DNA from: Methanosarcinales archaeon
GTDB lineage: Archaea; Halobacteriota; Methanosarcinia; Methanosarcinales; Methanogasteraceae
DNA: 38,316 bases
Assembly (NCBI GenBank): GCA_030625165.1
Contig: DAOURL010000004.1
Location: forward strand, 1-38,316
Reading direction: 5' to 3'
Shown here piece by piece: positions 6,892 to 14,963 of the stretch. The first letter of the stretch is position 1. Every line of letters begins with the position of its first letter. The position numbers were made by a program, and so were the translations under genes. The notes beneath the pieces are model-generated. The model ran no database searches, had not been told where the DNA came from, and saw only the letters and a list, made by a program, of their open reading frames with translations.

Positions 6892-7653
6892 TCACCAAAA
6901 CTGCTTCAGGCACACGACACCATCATCAATTTCAGCATAAGTGTTGTGGATTGGATAACCACGGTGCCACGATCCGCAATCTGCCACCCCCTCCTTCGCG
7001 TTAAGCCGTGGTAGATGCGTGTGTCCGAAGACCGTCCCACCGTCCGGGAATTCGGCAGTGTCGATAAGGTTGTTCCCGGTTGGCGAGCTGTTCTCAAGTC
7101 CGGGTTTGTCACTGAACGAAAACATATCTCGCATATCGCTCTGAATCCGCTTACCGGAGATCCACGCCCGCCCTGCTTTAACTGGCGGTAAAAACCTCAA
7201 GTACGTCTTGAATGTCTTACGTACGTAATCCCCCTCCGTTGTGTTCGCATAGCAGAACGCATCGAAATACGCGGGATTCATGGACGTATCAAATTCCCAA
7301 CCATGCAGGAATGTCCATGTTCTACCATCATTGGTCAATTCAAGATCGGTTGAAAACCGTATGTGTTTATGTTTCGATTCCGCTTTCCGCATAATGTAGT
7401 CGTGGTTTCCGGCAATGTAATGGATGTTTATACCCCGATCGGCGAGATAAATTAGTTTATTGATTATACGCTCGCTTTCCAGTACCATGTCCGTCACGTC
7501 GCATCGCCAGAAATCGAGGATGTCACCACACAGCACAAGATCGGTGATGTTGTCAGCGTCTTTTCGCATTAGAACGTCGTTCAGAAACGCCACGAATGAC
7601 TCTATATCGCCATTTGGCGCGCCGATGTGGACATCTGATATTGCAACAATCAT
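6892..7653 (-). CDS. Calcineurin-like metallophosphoesterase (LpxH/UDP-diacylglucosamine pyrophosphatase-like fold)
   Basis: This 253-residue cytosolic protein has all the dinuclear-metal motifs of the family: D7-x-H9, G43-D44, G82-N83-H84-D85, H117 and G210-H211-T212-H213. The order and spacing resemble LpxH-like phosphoesterases. The substrate cannot be told, since archaea lack lipid A; a nucleotide or lipid-precursor pyrophosphate is possible. The ATG at 7653 is chosen because the beta strand carrying the first metal ligand follows at once, and because it overlaps the upstream stop (ATGA). The two genes form an operon driven from the promoter at 8050-8066. Confidence 0.8.
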   Translation of the reverse strand: MIVAISDVHIGAPNGDIESFVAFLNDVLMRKDADNITDLVLCGDILDFWRCDVTDMVLESERIINKLIYLADRGINIHYIAGNHDYIMRKAESKHKHIRFSTDLELTNDGRTWTFLHGWEFDTSMNPAYFDAFCYANTTEGDYVRKTFKTYLRFLPPVKAGRAWISGKRIQSDMRDMFSFSDKPGLENSSPTGNNLIDTAEFPDGGTVFGHTHLPRLNAKEGVADCGSWHRGYPIHNTYAEIDDGVVCLKQFW

Positions 7654-8000
7654 ACTACCGCCACCAACGCCCCAAGTCTCAGGAAGTCCGCACAATCAAG
7701 ACACGCCGCTCTGCCGTCCACAGACTCGACATAAGTATCCCGAGGTCCGCAGATGTCCGCCGGTTGTCCATCATCCATCCATCTATCCAGTGTCTTATAT
7801 CGCGGCGCAACGCCTCCATGGAACCATACACGACACAGACCACTGAAGATCCCGGACAATGTCTTGATCGTGATGCCGTGGTTCGGATCGTTCATGTTAT
7901 TGTCGATCATCCACCGAATCAAACCCCGCTGCTGTTTCACAGTGTCTTGCCTGATGCCGAGTTTACCCGCCACCAGTTGTTTATATTCTTGTGGTTTCAT
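7650..8000 (-). CDS. Hypothetical protein co-transcribed with the metallophosphoesterase
   Basis: This 116-residue protein begins M-K-P-Q-E-Y-K-Q-L-V-A-G-K-L-G-I and is preceded by AGGAGAG about 11 nt upstream. Its first half is basic and helical, like a small DNA-binding domain. The second half contains Trp-rich and Cys residues (C-R-V-W, I-C-G-P, C-L-D-C). No family is recognised. Its ribosome binding site, upstream promoter and ATGA overlap with the phosphoesterase support it as a real first gene of the operon. A nucleic-acid-binding partner is only a guess. Confidence 0.6.
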   Translation of the reverse strand: MKPQEYKQLVAGKLGIRQDTVKQQRGLIRWMIDNNMNDPNHGITIKTLSGIFSGLCRVWFHGGVAPRYKTLDRWMDDGQPADICGPRDTYVESVDGRAACLDCADFLRLGALVAVV

Positions 8001-8049
8001 TATAATGCCTCTCCTGATTGTGCAGCTTTCCTATATAACTTAGCTTCCT

Positions 8050-8066
8050 CTATATATAAGTTTGCG
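8050..8066 (-). promoter_or_regulatory. BRE/TATA promoter for the hypothetical protein-metallophosphoesterase operon
   Basis: On the minus strand the sequence reads CGCAAACTTATATATAG: a BRE (GCAAA) followed by a strong TATA box. It lies about 50-65 nt upstream of the start codon at 8000, giving a short leader that includes the AGGAGAG ribosome site. Confidence 0.7.
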
Positions 8067-8078
8067 TGAAAGATATAA

Positions 8079-8219
8079 TTATCCAAAAAATATATAATCA
8101 TGGTGTTCACTCCCGTTCAGCGATTCTTTCAGTCTTTCAAGTACTCTAAAGAGCCGATCTTCAATATCGTCAAGCAGTTCGTTGCCGGTAATCAGATTTG
8201 AACGTGACGACACCAACAT
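8079..8219 (-). CDS. Possible small acidic protein or gene remnant
   Basis: A 46-residue frame starts at the ATG at 8219 and reads M-L-V-S-S-R-S-N-L-I-T-G-N-E-L-L-D-D-I-E-D-R-L, with a helical heptad-like stretch. The frame is also open further upstream, into the opposite-strand ATPase gene. No clear ribosome site or family is seen. It could be the tail of a lost gene, and confidence is low. Confidence 0.25.
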   Translation of the reverse strand: MLVSSRSNLITGNELLDDIEDRLFRVLERLKESLNGSEHHDYIFFG

Positions 8220-8334
8220 TGTCCCCGCCACAGTTGTAGAGGGGTTGTGACTGATATTATTGTTCAGTACCAATGAAAACATTCCAACCATATTTTCATT
8301 ACCAGTGAAAACTTTATGTAGGGTGGGAACAGAT

Positions 8335-9618
8335 ATGCCAATCATGAATAAGAGACAACTCAAGGAGATCGTTGTCCAGCAAAGAGAAGAGCTAAAAAGG
8401 AAGGACAGGGGACTAAAAAGAGAAAATCTGGAAGAGATCGGAAGATACCTGAAAATCCCGCACGTACTAATAATCAGCGGTGTGAGAAGGTCTGGAAAAT
8501 CGACCCTGCTGACACAGATCATGTCAAAATGGTTCGATGAAGATTTTTATTATCTGAACTTTGAGGACGAGCGACTGATATCGTTTTCAGCAGAAGAGGA
8601 TTTTGATCTCCTTTATCAGGTGTTTCTGGAACTTTACGGGGAACAGAAAACCTTCTTCTTCGATGAAATCCAGAACGTTTCCGGCTGGGAACGGTTTGTG
8701 AGACGGATGTATGAACGCGACAACAAGTTCGTAATCACAGGGTCGAATGCGAGACTCCTGAGCAGGGAACTCGCTACGCACCTGACCGGACGGCATATCG
8801 CAAAAGAGGTATATCCCTTCTCATTCAGGGAATTTTTGAGGCTCAAAGATGCTGAACCCGAAGAAAATTTCGAGTATATCACAGAAGAGCGGGCTAAAAT
8901 CGCAAAACACCTCTCCCAATACATCGAAGACGGCGGTTCTCCAGAGTATCTGATATATGGCGAGAAGGAGATACTTCACAGGCTCTTTAGCGATATACTC
9001 TTCAGGGACATACTTGTGAGGTATGGGATAAGGGAAACAAAGACATTTCAGGAGATTGCCAACTATTTGATGGCGAACGTCTCAAACACGACCAGTTACA
9101 ACCGATTAAAGAACATCTTCAATCTGGGCAGTGTGAATACCGTAAAGAACTACACCGAGTATCTGGAAAGCAGTTTTTTGATCTTTTTTGTCGATCGATT
9201 CTCATATTCCGGAGGTGTGCGACATGCGTCCCCTAAGAAAGTTTACTGCGTGGATACCGGGCTCAGGAATGTGGTATCCTTTAAATTTTCAGAAGACATC
9301 GGAAGAGCGATAGAGAATCTCGTATTTATAGAATTGAAGCGCCGTTCATCGCAAACAGAGATCTATTACTGGAAGAACCGGGGAGAGGTGGATTTTGTGA
9401 TAAAGAAGGGTCCGAAGGTTGAGGAACTGATCCAGGTCTGTTATTCCATAAATGAAGAGACCGAGAAGCGGGAGGTGAGTGCGCTCGTGGAGGCGATGGA
9501 TGAGTTCGGGCTTGTGGAGGGGCTGATCATAACCGATGACATCGAGAGGGAAGAGGAGATCGGTGGCAGGAGGATCGTGTTCATGCCGCTCTGGAAGTGG
9601 CTGCTTGCGACCCCCTGA
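8335..9618 (+). CDS. AAA+ ATPase with DUF4143 C-terminal domain
   Basis: This 427-residue protein is the standard length for the AAA_14/DUF4143 family. Walker A is G49-V-R-R-S-G-K55-S-T, Walker B is F-F-F-D110-E111, and a sensor-like V-I-T-G-S-N-A follows. The C-terminal part holds the DUF4143 domain with a nuclease-fold-like Y-Y-W-K-N-R-G-E-V-D-F-V-I segment. These ATPases are common and scattered in archaea; their function is not established, and they behave like mobile accessory genes. The ATG at 8335 follows GGGTGGGA; 8344 is an alternative. Pieces of a relative's upstream DNA and 3' end recur at 12293-12400 and 15999-16057, which suggests repeated spread and loss here. Confidence 0.8.
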   Translation: MPIMNKRQLKEIVVQQREELKRKDRGLKRENLEEIGRYLKIPHVLIISGVRRSGKSTLLTQIMSKWFDEDFYYLNFEDERLISFSAEEDFDLLYQVFLELYGEQKTFFFDEIQNVSGWERFVRRMYERDNKFVITGSNARLLSRELATHLTGRHIAKEVYPFSFREFLRLKDAEPEENFEYITEERAKIAKHLSQYIEDGGSPEYLIYGEKEILHRLFSDILFRDILVRYGIRETKTFQEIANYLMANVSNTTSYNRLKNIFNLGSVNTVKNYTEYLESSFLIFFVDRFSYSGGVRHASPKKVYCVDTGLRNVVSFKFSEDIGRAIENLVFIELKRRSSQTEIYYWKNRGEVDFVIKKGPKVEELIQVCYSINEETEKREVSALVEAMDEFGLVEGLIITDDIEREEEIGGRRIVFMPLWKWLLATP

Positions 9619-9707
9619 GTAGTGTAGGAAGTTGGGTCTTTGCATACCATCGCGTTGCAGTGACTAAAACCATGAGACTTTTTGATATTTTCGAAATAAG
9701 GTTTTGG

Positions 9708-9803
9708 AAAACCACAGAGAGCACAGAGGGACACAGAGGCGGCAAAAGAGAAAAATAACAACTCTCTGTGATCCTCTGTGTCCTCTGTGTCCTCTGTGGT
9801 TTA
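9708..9803. repeat. Long hairpin repeat of ACCACAGAGG/CCTCTGTGGT type
   Basis: The left arm (about 9708-9742) is built of AACCACAGAG, GCACAGAGG and ACACAGAGG units. The right arm (about 9765-9803) carries the complementary CTCTGTG, CCTCTGTGT and CCTCTGTGGTTT units. It lies 90 nt after the ATPase gene. Related elements occur at 22957-23038 and 24101-24149. Confidence 0.8.
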
Positions 9804-9896
9804 ATCTTCCTTACCATGACCAGATCATCTGGAAGGGTGAAAAAGTGTGTGCAACGCGAATTACCAGAGAGCCGGAAAGTTGTGATCCAACCCATA

Positions 9897-9984
9897 CTAC
9901 AGGAATGCAGTGCTTGCGCTCTCGCTCACCTCTGTTGTGATCACAATCGCAGTCTTTGGCTACGAGATTCTCAGGCAGATTTGA
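9897..9984 (+). pseudogene. Second fragment of the phoU-linked membrane-protein gene, forming the end of sulP
   Basis: These 88 bp match the last part of 509-943 down to the stop codon (..GCTTGCGCTCTCGCTCACC.. to ..CAGGCAGATTTGA). The convergent sulP gene reads into it, so the last codons and stop of sulP (9971-9984) are supplied by this debris. Confidence 0.8.
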
Positions 9985-11737
9985 CCGGATCATCGCGACC
10001 TGCCCCCTCCCCTACCGCAGGCAGCGCGTTCCTTGATGCGACAAAAGCATCGACGCCGTCCCGGGTGGTTTCGTAGATGTGACCTGACCCAATCGCATCA
10101 ACGACCCCCATCCGGTGCATCTTGTCTCGCAGCGGGTCTCTCACATGGGAGAGGAACATAACAATATTTCTGCGGCTCAGTTCCGTGTTCAGCTTTATCA
10201 GACGATCAGCGCCTGTGATGTCGATATCGTTCATGGCTTCTGCGTCAATCAGAACAGTTTTCACAGGTTCCCCGGCTTTGGCAATACAGCGCGTAACCGC
10301 ACTTGCAAAGAAGTTGCAATTAAAGAAGATGAGTCTGGCATCAAAGCGGAAGATAAGCAGCCCAGGGATAGTTTCTGCATCAGGCCGCCTGCGGATATCC
10401 CGATAATATTTCCTCTCACCAGGAACTCTGCCCAGAACGGCTGTGCCCGGGCGACATGCCTTCTTGATCAGCACCAGAAGTGAGAGGACGACTCCAAGAC
10501 CCACGCCCTGCAACACGCCGAGGGTAAGCACGCCGATGAAACAGACCATGCTCAGCGCAAACTCTGTGCGACTGAATTTCATCGCTTTCTTGAGTTTGGC
10601 AGTCTGGTCAAAACCGACCATCAGCACTATCACGATGGCTGCCAGCGTCGCTTCGGGCAGGTTGGTAAATAGCGGCATCAGTACAAGGAGCGTCAGGATC
10701 GCAAAGATTGCGCTTACGACATGGCTGATCTGCGTCTTCCCGCCCGCGCCCATAGCAACCGACGTCTTCGACAGGCTGCCCGCTACGACAAATCCCGAGC
10801 TTAAGCCCGCGCCCAGATTAGCAGTGCCAAGGGCAAATAACTCCTGATCGGGGTCGATTCTTCCACCCTCCTTCGAGGCAGCGCCAGCGGCTGCGCCAAC
10901 CGTCTCTATGTAGCCGAGCAGAACTATCGCAAGGGCGCCTGGGACAACAGCCATATAATCCATCAGGCTCGCGTCTGGCAAACTCATGGGCGGCAAGCCG
11001 GTGCTGAGTGTGCCGACCACGTCAACGCCTTTAGTTGTCAGGTCCAGCGCTGAAACCGCCACAATGGAGAGGATGATGGTTGTGAGTGCAGCCGGCAACT
11101 TCGAGACATACCGCCTGACCACAAAAATTAACACGATGCTGCCAACACCGAGTGCCAGCGTTGTTAGGTTAGTATCAGGCAGCCCCCGGATAATCACCAA
11201 AAGTTTTTCAAAGAAATTGCCACCATCACAGTCGATGCCAAACAGCTTGGGCACCTGACCGATGATGGTGACCAGGACAACCCCCTCGAGAAAGCCTGCC
11301 ATCACCGGGATCGAGATAAAGTCGGCTATCCACCCCATCCGCAGCGTTCCAAACACTATAAGGAACACCCCCACCGCTATCGCCATCGCCGTTGTTAGCG
11401 CCAGATACTCAGCCGCACCACAGGCAGCCAGTGCGCCAACTGCGCTTGCGGAGATCAGGCACGCTGCCGAATCCGCGCCCACAACGAGCGTGCGTGACGT
11501 GCCGAAGATGGCATACAGGAACAGCGGTATAGGGATTGTGTACAACCCCATTATCGGGGGCACTCCTGCAATCCCGGCATAAGCCATCGCCTCCGGCACG
11601 AGCACCGCCCAGATGGTCAGTCCGGCAATGAGATCGTGGCGCAGCCAGGAGGATTTGTATTTTGGTAGCCATGTCAGGATCGGCAGGTACAGGTGAAGCA
11701 GGTTCTTATGGTCAGTCGAACTTGTTTCGTTATTCAT
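9971..11737 (-). CDS. SulP-family anion transporter with STAS domain
   Basis: This 588-residue protein is typical of SulP/SLC26 permeases. It has a Sulfate_transp core with about 12 helices (residues ~25-430) containing P-E-A-M-A-Y-A-G-I-A-G and G-A-D-S-A-A, then a STAS domain (~445-560) with the I-D-A-E-A-M-N-D-I-D strand-helix motif. It imports an anion such as sulfate, bicarbonate or molybdate; which one cannot be told. The ATG at 11737 is preceded by AAAGGAGAT (good ribosome site). The extreme C-terminus is not conserved-looking and ends inside a copied gene fragment, so the original tail may have been replaced. It is transcribed opposite to its neighbours and looks like a single-gene unit. 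Confidence 0.9.
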   Translation of the reverse strand: MNNETSSTDHKNLLHLYLPILTWLPKYKSSWLRHDLIAGLTIWAVLVPEAMAYAGIAGVPPIMGLYTIPIPLFLYAIFGTSRTLVVGADSAACLISASAVGALAACGAAEYLALTTAMAIAVGVFLIVFGTLRMGWIADFISIPVMAGFLEGVVLVTIIGQVPKLFGIDCDGGNFFEKLLVIIRGLPDTNLTTLALGVGSIVLIFVVRRYVSKLPAALTTIILSIVAVSALDLTTKGVDVVGTLSTGLPPMSLPDASLMDYMAVVPGALAIVLLGYIETVGAAAGAASKEGGRIDPDQELFALGTANLGAGLSSGFVVAGSLSKTSVAMGAGGKTQISHVVSAIFAILTLLVLMPLFTNLPEATLAAIVIVLMVGFDQTAKLKKAMKFSRTEFALSMVCFIGVLTLGVLQGVGLGVVLSLLVLIKKACRPGTAVLGRVPGERKYYRDIRRRPDAETIPGLLIFRFDARLIFFNCNFFASAVTRCIAKAGEPVKTVLIDAEAMNDIDITGADRLIKLNTELSRRNIVMFLSHVRDPLRDKMHRMGVVDAIGSGHIYETTRDGVDAFVASRNALPAVGEGAGRDDPVKSA

Positions 11738-11774
11738 GGTACCGATCTCCTTTGATAATGGCTTTGTTAGCTGA

Positions 11775-11981
11775 AGTGTTTTTAACTGGTTGGTGAAATC
11801 GTTCCCGGATGGTAAAAAAGTTGCGCTCTCACTCCGCTCAGAAGGAGAGTGCGATCTTGAGCGATGGGGGGTAGAATCGGTTGTAAGCGATTTTGAAAAG
11901 ATGTTTGGGAGAAGGTTGAAACTGTACGTAGTGAGGGAAGATAGGTCAACAACCCTTGATCAAGGAGTCGTAACGAAATAA
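11775..11981 (+). pseudogene. Short open frame, probably the C-terminal remnant of a lost gene
   Basis: About 67 codons are open from 11775 to the TAA at 11981, reading ..V-K-S-F-P-D-G-K-K-V-A-L-S-L-R-S-E-G-E.. and ..F-G-R-R-L-K-L-Y-V-V-R-E. The composition looks like a folded alpha/beta C-terminal part, but there is no ATG and no ribosome site at the beginning. I do not recognise the family. Confidence 0.35.
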
Positions 11982-12033
11982 CATAGTCATCCTGATCGTT
12001 GGGAGCCGTTTAAACGTGTGTATATATGATCTT

Positions 12034-12062
12034 CTATATAGATCCTATGTGCAAGGTTTATC
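12034..12062 (+). promoter_or_regulatory. CTATATAG box and BRE/TATA-type promoter (second copy)
   Basis: CTATATAG (12034-12041) precedes TGTGCAAGGTTTATCAAG (from 12048) by the same 14 nt as at 948. The conserved stretch TTTATCAAGAATCAGAATGAG leads to the ATG at 12086. Confidence 0.55.
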
Positions 12063-12085
12063 AAGAATCAGAATGAGTCTAAACC

Positions 12086-12268
12086 ATGGAAACGGTCACC
12101 AGTATGCTCGTTGCAACGATACTGGCGCTGTATACGTTCTGCACCTCCTGCTGGTATGCGCCATCCCGGATATTCGATTCAGTTATGCCATTCGTCTTTG
12201 TCGCGCTATTTGCATATCTTCTGACCGTGTATGTCGTGTACAGACACAGACGCCGGGTGCAGGTGTGA
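12086..12268 (+). CDS. Small two-helix membrane protein (copy 2 of a local family)
   Basis: This 60-residue protein is a close paralogue of 1001-1183, with the same C-T-S-C-W-Y-A-P-S motif, the same two helices and an Arg/His-rich tail. Substitutions are mostly conservative (Ile to Val, Phe to Val) and the frame is intact, so both copies seem to be kept by selection. It lies directly before an ATPase remnant and the first phosphate-type operator. Function is unknown. Confidence 0.7.
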   Translation: METVTSMLVATILALYTFCTSCWYAPSRIFDSVMPFVFVALFAYLLTVYVVYRHRRRVQV

Positions 12269-12292
12269 GTGATCTACGTCTCGATGACGGCT

Positions 12293-12400
12293 ACTATTGT
12301 CAGTACCAGTGAAAATATTTCAACCAACTTTTCATCTGTAGTGACAAGTTTGTGGATCGGTTCAGACCCTTGTGGAAGTGGCTGCTGGAGATTGCTTGAT
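12293..12400 (+). pseudogene. Collapsed remnant of a DUF4143 ATPase gene (upstream region joined to 3' end)
   Basis: 12293-12356 matches the DNA just before the intact ATPase start (about 8247-8320; shared CAGTACCA.TGAAAA and TTTTCAT blocks). 12370-12400 matches the end of that gene (..TGGAAGTGGCTGCT.. then a stop). The whole middle is missing. Confidence 0.6.
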
Positions 12401-12402
12401 AA

Positions 12403-12471
12403 CTATATAGATTCTGGTGCTAACTATAGGTTAATCACTCCTAAATACATTATATGTGCAAATTTTATATA
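12403..12471 (+). promoter_or_regulatory. Two-box operator plus BRE/TATA promoter (phosphate-type, copy A)
   Basis: CTATATAG (12403) and CTATAGGT (12424) begin exactly 21 bp apart. The BRE TGTGCAAAT begins 52 bp after the first box (12455), and the TATA box TTTTATATA follows (12463-12471). The same two boxes and both distances recur at 16093 and 20744. Because one of the three drives pstS, a phosphate-responsive regulator is the likely reader (inference). Confidence 0.7.
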
Positions 12472-12482
12472 GCATATCATCT

Positions 12483-12553
12483 CCACGCGTGTAACGTGGT
12501 GATCGAGTCGCTGTCTCCCTGCTGTAGACTCCCGATCAGGCGATCGATCACCA
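12483..12553 (+). ncRNA. Structured 5' leader with mutually exclusive stems (copy A)
   Basis: In the transcribed leader, CCACG (12483-12487) can pair with CGTGG (12495-12499), while TGGTGATCGA (12497-12506) can pair perfectly with TCGATCACCA (12544-12553). The two stems share bases 12497-12499, so only one can form. The second stem is kept in copy B (16187-16239) with a compensatory A-T to G-C change. This suggests a regulatory RNA, but the arms might instead be DNA sites. Confidence 0.5.
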
Positions 12554-12579
12554 GCATAAACCGTGGAGGAATGACAACT

Positions 12580-14790
12580 ATGAACAGAACATATATGAAA
12601 AATGGCTTGATCGCCATTCTGGTGATGACAGTACTTATATCGCCAGTCTGCGCTCAAGCCGGCAATCTGGGACATGATTCCATGTACCCGGCACTGCCGC
12701 AAAAGGACGCTACGCCGGATTATCTTCTGGTGGGCGATGTCGGTGTAACAGTCGACGCCGGTGCGAAGGAAGCAATGCTGCAGTTCGATACGTTGCTTGC
12801 AACACCAGGAGTGAAGGTGTACTACGGACTTTACGTGCCAGAGCAGGAGATACAGGTGCCGCAGTATCGAAGATCGACTACAGAAGACCTGACTGGCGAG
12901 AGCGCATCCCACAGCGCCACAATCAACATCGGGAAGTTTGAGGGTGCACGTTACGATATCTGCAACTTTGCGGATGAGGGCGGTGTGATCTGCTACAGAA
13001 TCGAACTCTACAACCCAGACGTTGCCACGTCAGTACTTTATGATGGCAGATTCAGGGTCGACGGGGATTACAATCTTGTGCCGTGCATAATCGAAGGTCC
13101 TTTTGTGGATCTTGTGACAACAGACAGTGCGGTGATCTCATGGAAGACCAATGTGCCCACGACCGCCGCGGTTGAGATCGACGGCGGGTCTTACACCGAT
13201 GGGGCGTCTGGTACCAGCCACGAGGTATCAATCACAGGACTCTCTGCGGGTACGGGATATGAGTACGATGTGCTCGTCGATGGTGTGAACTATGCTACAT
13301 ACCACTTCACAACCGAACCGGCAAGCCCGAAGTTTGAGTTTGCGATAATGTCAGACTCAAGAGCCGGCGTTGGTGGCGGCGAGAGGAGCTTTGCTGGTGT
13401 TAACTACCACAAATTAAGCAGATTCACGATCGACGCGTACCAGAACGGCGCAGACTTCGTCGTCTTCAGCGGAGATCTCGTCAATGGCTATACCACGAGC
13501 ATGGACGACTATCGCATGCAGCTTGGGGCATGGAAGGACGCCACAGAGCAGGTCGGATGCTATATCCCGATATACGAGGTTATGGGAAACCACGAGGCTC
13601 TGGTGGATGTCTATGATGACGGAAGCAGTTATGGCATCAAGTTTGATAAGCAGGACGATGGCGCCAATAAGAGCGCTGAGATGATCTTTGCAGAGGAGTT
13701 TGTGAATCCGGCTGGTGGTTCCCCGGATCCTGAGAATACGACTGCCCCAAGTTACGCGGAGAACGTCTACTACTTTGACTACGGGAATACGAGAGTCATC
13801 GCGTTTAACACGAACTACTGGTGGTGCAGCCACCCTGAGGACTTCGGAGGCAACCTCGAGGGATATGTGATGGACAACCAGCTTGCGTGGATCAAGGATG
13901 TCCTTTCTGATGCGAGAGACGATTCAACGATCGAACACATCTTTATGTTCGCGCACGAGCCAGCATTCCCGAACGGGGGGCATCTGCATGATGCACAGTG
14001 GTATAATGGAGGAAATTCCTCTGAAAACAAGGATTACTATGGAAACCCGCTCGACAGGACGTATGTTATCGAGCGCAGGGATGCGCTCTGGGAGGCAATA
14101 AGTCAGAATGGTAAGGTCGTGGCAGTATTATTTGGCGACGAGCACAACTACAACAGGATGTCTGTCGATTCCGAGACACCTGTGTACCTCGACGGATCAG
14201 TGAATCCGAATTTCACAAACCCAGTCTGGCAGATCATTACTGGCGGGGCTGGTGCGCCGTTTTATGCGCAGCAGGACACACCGTGGTCCGGTGACGTCGA
14301 ATCCTTCTATCCGTCCAAGCACTGCTGCATGATCAGTGTCGATGGAGGCAAGGTCTCCTTAAAGGCGATAAGCGACTCGGGCGAGATCGTGGACGAGTGC
14401 GTGCTTCGAGATGGTGCGCCAGCAGGCGATGGGGGCGTAACCAAACTCTCAGCAGAGGTTATTCCGGCGATCTCGATCACTGTCGAGACCTCAGCGCTTG
14501 ACTTCGGAATAGTTGGAGCGGGCTTGAGTTCTGCTACATCGCAGATCAGGATTGCGAACACTGGAACTCATGATGTTGTTGTGACAGCAGAGATCGGGGC
14601 AGATGAGAGCGGCTTCTATGAGGGGGCGCTCAGATTAAACGGCGGTTCCGTGGATGGATTCTCGGAAGGGATACCTGCTGACATCACCGACTTTAAATAC
14701 GCAGAGGATGTCGCGGCATCGCTTGAGGCTCCGGAATGGGCTGGCGGAGCGTACGACGGAACGGTGCTATTCGTGGCAGAGGGGATTTAG
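12580..14790 (+). CDS. Secreted purple-acid-phosphatase-like metallophosphoesterase with C-terminal surface module
   Basis: This 736-residue protein has a signal peptide (about 1-26), a unique N-terminal domain, a fibronectin-like domain as in purple acid phosphatases (about 171-248) and a calcineurin-like phosphoesterase domain (about 250-610). Metal-site motifs are S258-D-S-R, G298-D-L-V, G336-N-H-E, H459 and G519-D-E-H522. The first and last are variants of the usual D-x-H and G-H-x-H. The last ~118 residues form a module shared with the protein at 16472. It probably releases phosphate from organic phosphates outside the cell. The ATG at 12580 is chosen over 12571 because GGAGG (12565-12569) is then 10 nt away and because the copy at 16261 keeps only this start. 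It is driven by the two-box operator. Confidence 0.8.
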   Translation: MNRTYMKNGLIAILVMTVLISPVCAQAGNLGHDSMYPALPQKDATPDYLLVGDVGVTVDAGAKEAMLQFDTLLATPGVKVYYGLYVPEQEIQVPQYRRSTTEDLTGESASHSATINIGKFEGARYDICNFADEGGVICYRIELYNPDVATSVLYDGRFRVDGDYNLVPCIIEGPFVDLVTTDSAVISWKTNVPTTAAVEIDGGSYTDGASGTSHEVSITGLSAGTGYEYDVLVDGVNYATYHFTTEPASPKFEFAIMSDSRAGVGGGERSFAGVNYHKLSRFTIDAYQNGADFVVFSGDLVNGYTTSMDDYRMQLGAWKDATEQVGCYIPIYEVMGNHEALVDVYDDGSSYGIKFDKQDDGANKSAEMIFAEEFVNPAGGSPDPENTTAPSYAENVYYFDYGNTRVIAFNTNYWWCSHPEDFGGNLEGYVMDNQLAWIKDVLSDARDDSTIEHIFMFAHEPAFPNGGHLHDAQWYNGGNSSENKDYYGNPLDRTYVIERRDALWEAISQNGKVVAVLFGDEHNYNRMSVDSETPVYLDGSVNPNFTNPVWQIITGGAGAPFYAQQDTPWSGDVESFYPSKHCCMISVDGGKVSLKAISDSGEIVDECVLRDGAPAGDGGVTKLSAEVIPAISITVETSALDFGIVGAGLSSATSQIRIANTGTHDVVVTAEIGADESGFYEGALRLNGGSVDGFSEGIPADITDFKYAEDVAASLEAPEWAGGAYDGTVLFVAEGI

Positions 14791-14805
14791 GTCCCCCTCT
14801 TTTTT
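14779..14805 (+). terminator. Hairpin plus T-run terminator of the phosphatase gene
   Basis: GAGGGG (14779-14784) pairs with CCCCTC (14794-14799), and six T follow at once (14800-14805). The stop codon at 14788-14790 lies in the loop. Confidence 0.75.
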
Positions 14806-14821
14806 ATTCAGAGCCTGACGC

Positions 14822-14856
14822 CCACGTTCTGCGCAAGCTTGCTGGTATGCGCTGTC
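14822..14856 (+). pseudogene. Decayed fragment of the small two-helix membrane protein gene
   Basis: CACGTTCTGCGC and TTGCTGGTATGCGCTGTC match the DNA coding for the F-C-T-S-C-W-Y-A-P segment of 1001-1183 and 12086-12268. Nothing else of the gene remains. Confidence 0.5.
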
Positions 14857-14963
14857 ATTCGCATGGTGCAGGCGAACAGCAGGGTGTCGTAGATCGCAAT
14901 TACGGGGTTTTGTGAGGTTGGCAAAGCCTTAATGCAGGAGAAGAATACAAAGAGGAGTATGCG

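Noticed and set aside
7212-8043. Plus-strand frames opposite the metallophosphoesterase operon
   Set aside because: The minus strand has motifs, a ribosome site and a promoter; the plus-strand frames have none.
8335-9618. DUF4143 ATPase as part of a defence island
   Set aside because: No nuclease, methylase, toxin or phage-defence gene adjoins it; the family is widespread and scattered, so the claim is not supported.
9708-9803. CRISPR-like repetition of CACAGAGG units
   Set aside because: The units are short, directly adjacent and form a single fold-back; there are no regular spacers and no cas genes.
10115-11582. Several plus-strand open frames opposite sulP
   Set aside because: They are antisense shadows of a clear SulP gene and have no protein-like features.
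12016-12312. Open frame of 98 codons over the small membrane gene
   Set aside because: It is an out-of-phase frame on a conserved 60-residue gene; the alternative phase is not kept in the copy at 1001.
12454-12579. N-terminal extension of the phosphatase from the ATG at 12454
   Set aside because: This ATG lies in the BRE/TATA region and the stretch codes through the structured leader; the ribosome site and copy B both point to 12580.
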